Made by a program: the position numbers and the translations under genes
NCBI GenBank assembly: GCA_965261695.1
Contig: OZ253474.1
Span: forward strand, 1,984,001 to 2,048,000
Direction: 5' to 3'
Length of the DNA: 64,000 nucleotides
Source: Bin5 sp965261695
Lineage (GTDB): Bacteria > Chloroflexota > Anaerolineae > Caldilineales > Caldilineaceae
Shown: one piece after another, positions 63,251 to 64,000 of the stretch
Position numbering within the stretch: position 1 is the stretch's first letter
Layout: each line of letters starts with the position of its first letter
Notes under the pieces: generated by a model
Databases searched by the model: none
What the model was told of the DNA's origin: nothing
What the model saw: the letters and a program-made list of their open reading frames with translations, nothing else

Positions 63251-64000
63251 TCACAACGCCGACTTGCGCTTCGACGCGCTCCGTTTGCGCGCCCCCTGCT
63301 TGACTTTGTCCCACGATTCCAGCCAGGCGTTCCTGCCGCTATGGCGGATGATGTCGTGGATCGTCGCCCGCGGCTGATATGGCAGATAAAGACCGCAATG
63401 CCACGCCAGGTTGCGGTAGACCATGAAGTCGCCCGGCCCCAAACAGACCTGCACCGCCCCCGGCATCGAGCGGCAGTGCTCGAAATAGAACTGCTCCGCC
63501 TCAGCGTCGCTCCAGTCATCCGGCGCCTGTTTCATAATCGGGTCGCCTGTCGATTCAATCTCGTTCGCCAGATCCTGTTGCCGCAGATGGCTGCCGGGCA
63601 CATACCAGGTGCAGGCGTCCGCGTAAATCGCACAGTTGACCTGATTGAAATAACGCAGATCATGCCAGACGTTCGCCATGAACGACTGCATCTGCACGTC
63701 GCGCGCTTCGGCCGGCACCTCCACCACCCCATCCCGGTGCCAACCACAGTGCCACGGACGTTCCAGCGGCTCCACCAGCAGCCCCATAATGTCCAGATGC
63801 GCATACGTATAGCCAGGCCCCAGCAGCCCCTCAACCGACAACCGTAAATCATCAAGTTCAGCATAATCAATGAACGGCTGCAGGTCGATCTCATCCTCGT
63901 ACTGATCCAGCGGTTGGATGCGCTCTGTCTGCGGCCCATTCAGCTCATGCGCCAGCGCACGCGCCTTGTCCGCCTCTCGCCTTAAATCGGTCAGCAGCGC
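63251..64000 (-). CDS. Phytanoyl-CoA dioxygenase-like protein (N-terminus cut by window edge)
   Basis: Open from the right edge to a stop at 63251, at least 249 residues, with no start in the window. The visible part begins around READKARALAHELNGPQTER. Iron ligands are in HCGWHRDGVVEVP (HxD) and the distal His in YRNLAWHCGLYLP. PRATIHDIIRHSGRNAWLES carries the 2-oxoglutarate arginine region. It is convergent with the peptide ABC operon. Substrate unknown. Confidence 0.8.
   Translation of the reverse strand, partial: ALLTDLRREADKARALAHELNGPQTERIQPLDQYEDEIDLQPFIDYAELDDLRLSVEGLLGPGYTYAHLDIMGLLVEPLERPWHCGWHRDGVVEVPAEARDVQMQSFMANVWHDLRYFNQVNCAIYADACTWYVPGSHLRQQDLANEIESTGDPIMKQAPDDWSDAEAEQFYFEHCRSMPGAVQVCLGPGDFMVYRNLAWHCGLYLPYQPRATIHDIIRHSGRNAWLESWDKVKQGARKRSASKRKSAL

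Overview
The window is a high-GC bacterial chromosome segment, mostly densely packed with genes. It carries several phytanoyl-CoA dioxygenase (PhyH) proteins, four Gfo/Idh/MocA oxidoreductases, BMP-type and peptide-type ABC transporter lipoproteins, an AftB-like GT-C enzyme family and many IS relics. This mix best fits an uncultured Chloroflexota (Caldilineales/Anaerolineae-like) genome, possibly host- or sponge-associated. The assignment is inferred from gene content only; there is no rRNA in the window. A selenocysteine tRNA (28662-28757) shows that the lineage decodes UGA as Sec.

Region 1 (1-10.7 kb) is rich in defence genes. A type II restriction-modification pair on the minus strand has a DUF4928-like endonuclease followed directly by a C5-cytosine methyltransferase that runs off the left edge. 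Next is a TIR/nucleoside-deoxyribosyltransferase-like gene broken at a G9 tract. A sugar-catabolic set of three Gfo/Idh/MocA genes with a decayed ABC permease tail follows. Last is a minus-strand RecQ helicase with a phosphoribosyltransferase tail plus a DprA-like protein, resembling PsyrTA/RqlHI. Its RecQ partner carries a frameshift.

Region 2 (10.7-20 kb) holds a PhyH dioxygenase, an aldo/keto reductase, a repeat module bounded by ISKra4-like ends, a GT4 glycosyltransferase, two small membrane proteins, and a BMP-family ABC locus with two lipoproteins and one ATPase but no permeases. Region 3 (20-38 kb) holds a virulence-factor/homocysteine S-methyltransferase fusion, an orphan BrnA-like antitoxin, an AlbA_2/Schlafen-like ATPase, and a run of DUF1638, PGM-like metalloenzyme, PHP and PfkB genes. 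It continues with PhyH, tRNA-Sec, a zinc-ribbon/LysM protein, an MFS exporter, an unusual 903-residue altronate/galactarate dehydratase-like protein, a TolB-like propeller protein and a YcgQ/YcgR pair.

Region 4 (38-48 kb) is a tandem triplication of a ~1030-residue GT-C membrane glycosyltransferase. Copy 2 is a mosaic: 1355 bp identical to copy 1, then 148 bp identical to copy 3. A truncated 5' relic of the downstream aminotransferase lies between copies 2 and 3. Region 5 (48-64 kb) holds a class V aminotransferase, a GHL10-like hydrolase, a polysaccharide deacetylase relic, an intact IS630 element with a slippery A7 tract, and a Gfo/Idh/MocA plus two sugar isomerases. It then has a second copy of the ISKra4-bounded module, a peptide-type ABC operon with duplicated substrate-binding lipoproteins, and a partial PhyH gene at the right edge.

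The most unusual items are the twice-occurring composite module with six 10-bp CGCGAC-type repeats, the mosaic GT-C triplication, the frameshifted RecQ-PRTase/DprA system, the UxaA-like protein with one cysteine-less and one cysteine-bearing domain copy, and a perfect 19-bp inverted repeat between duplicated transporter genes.
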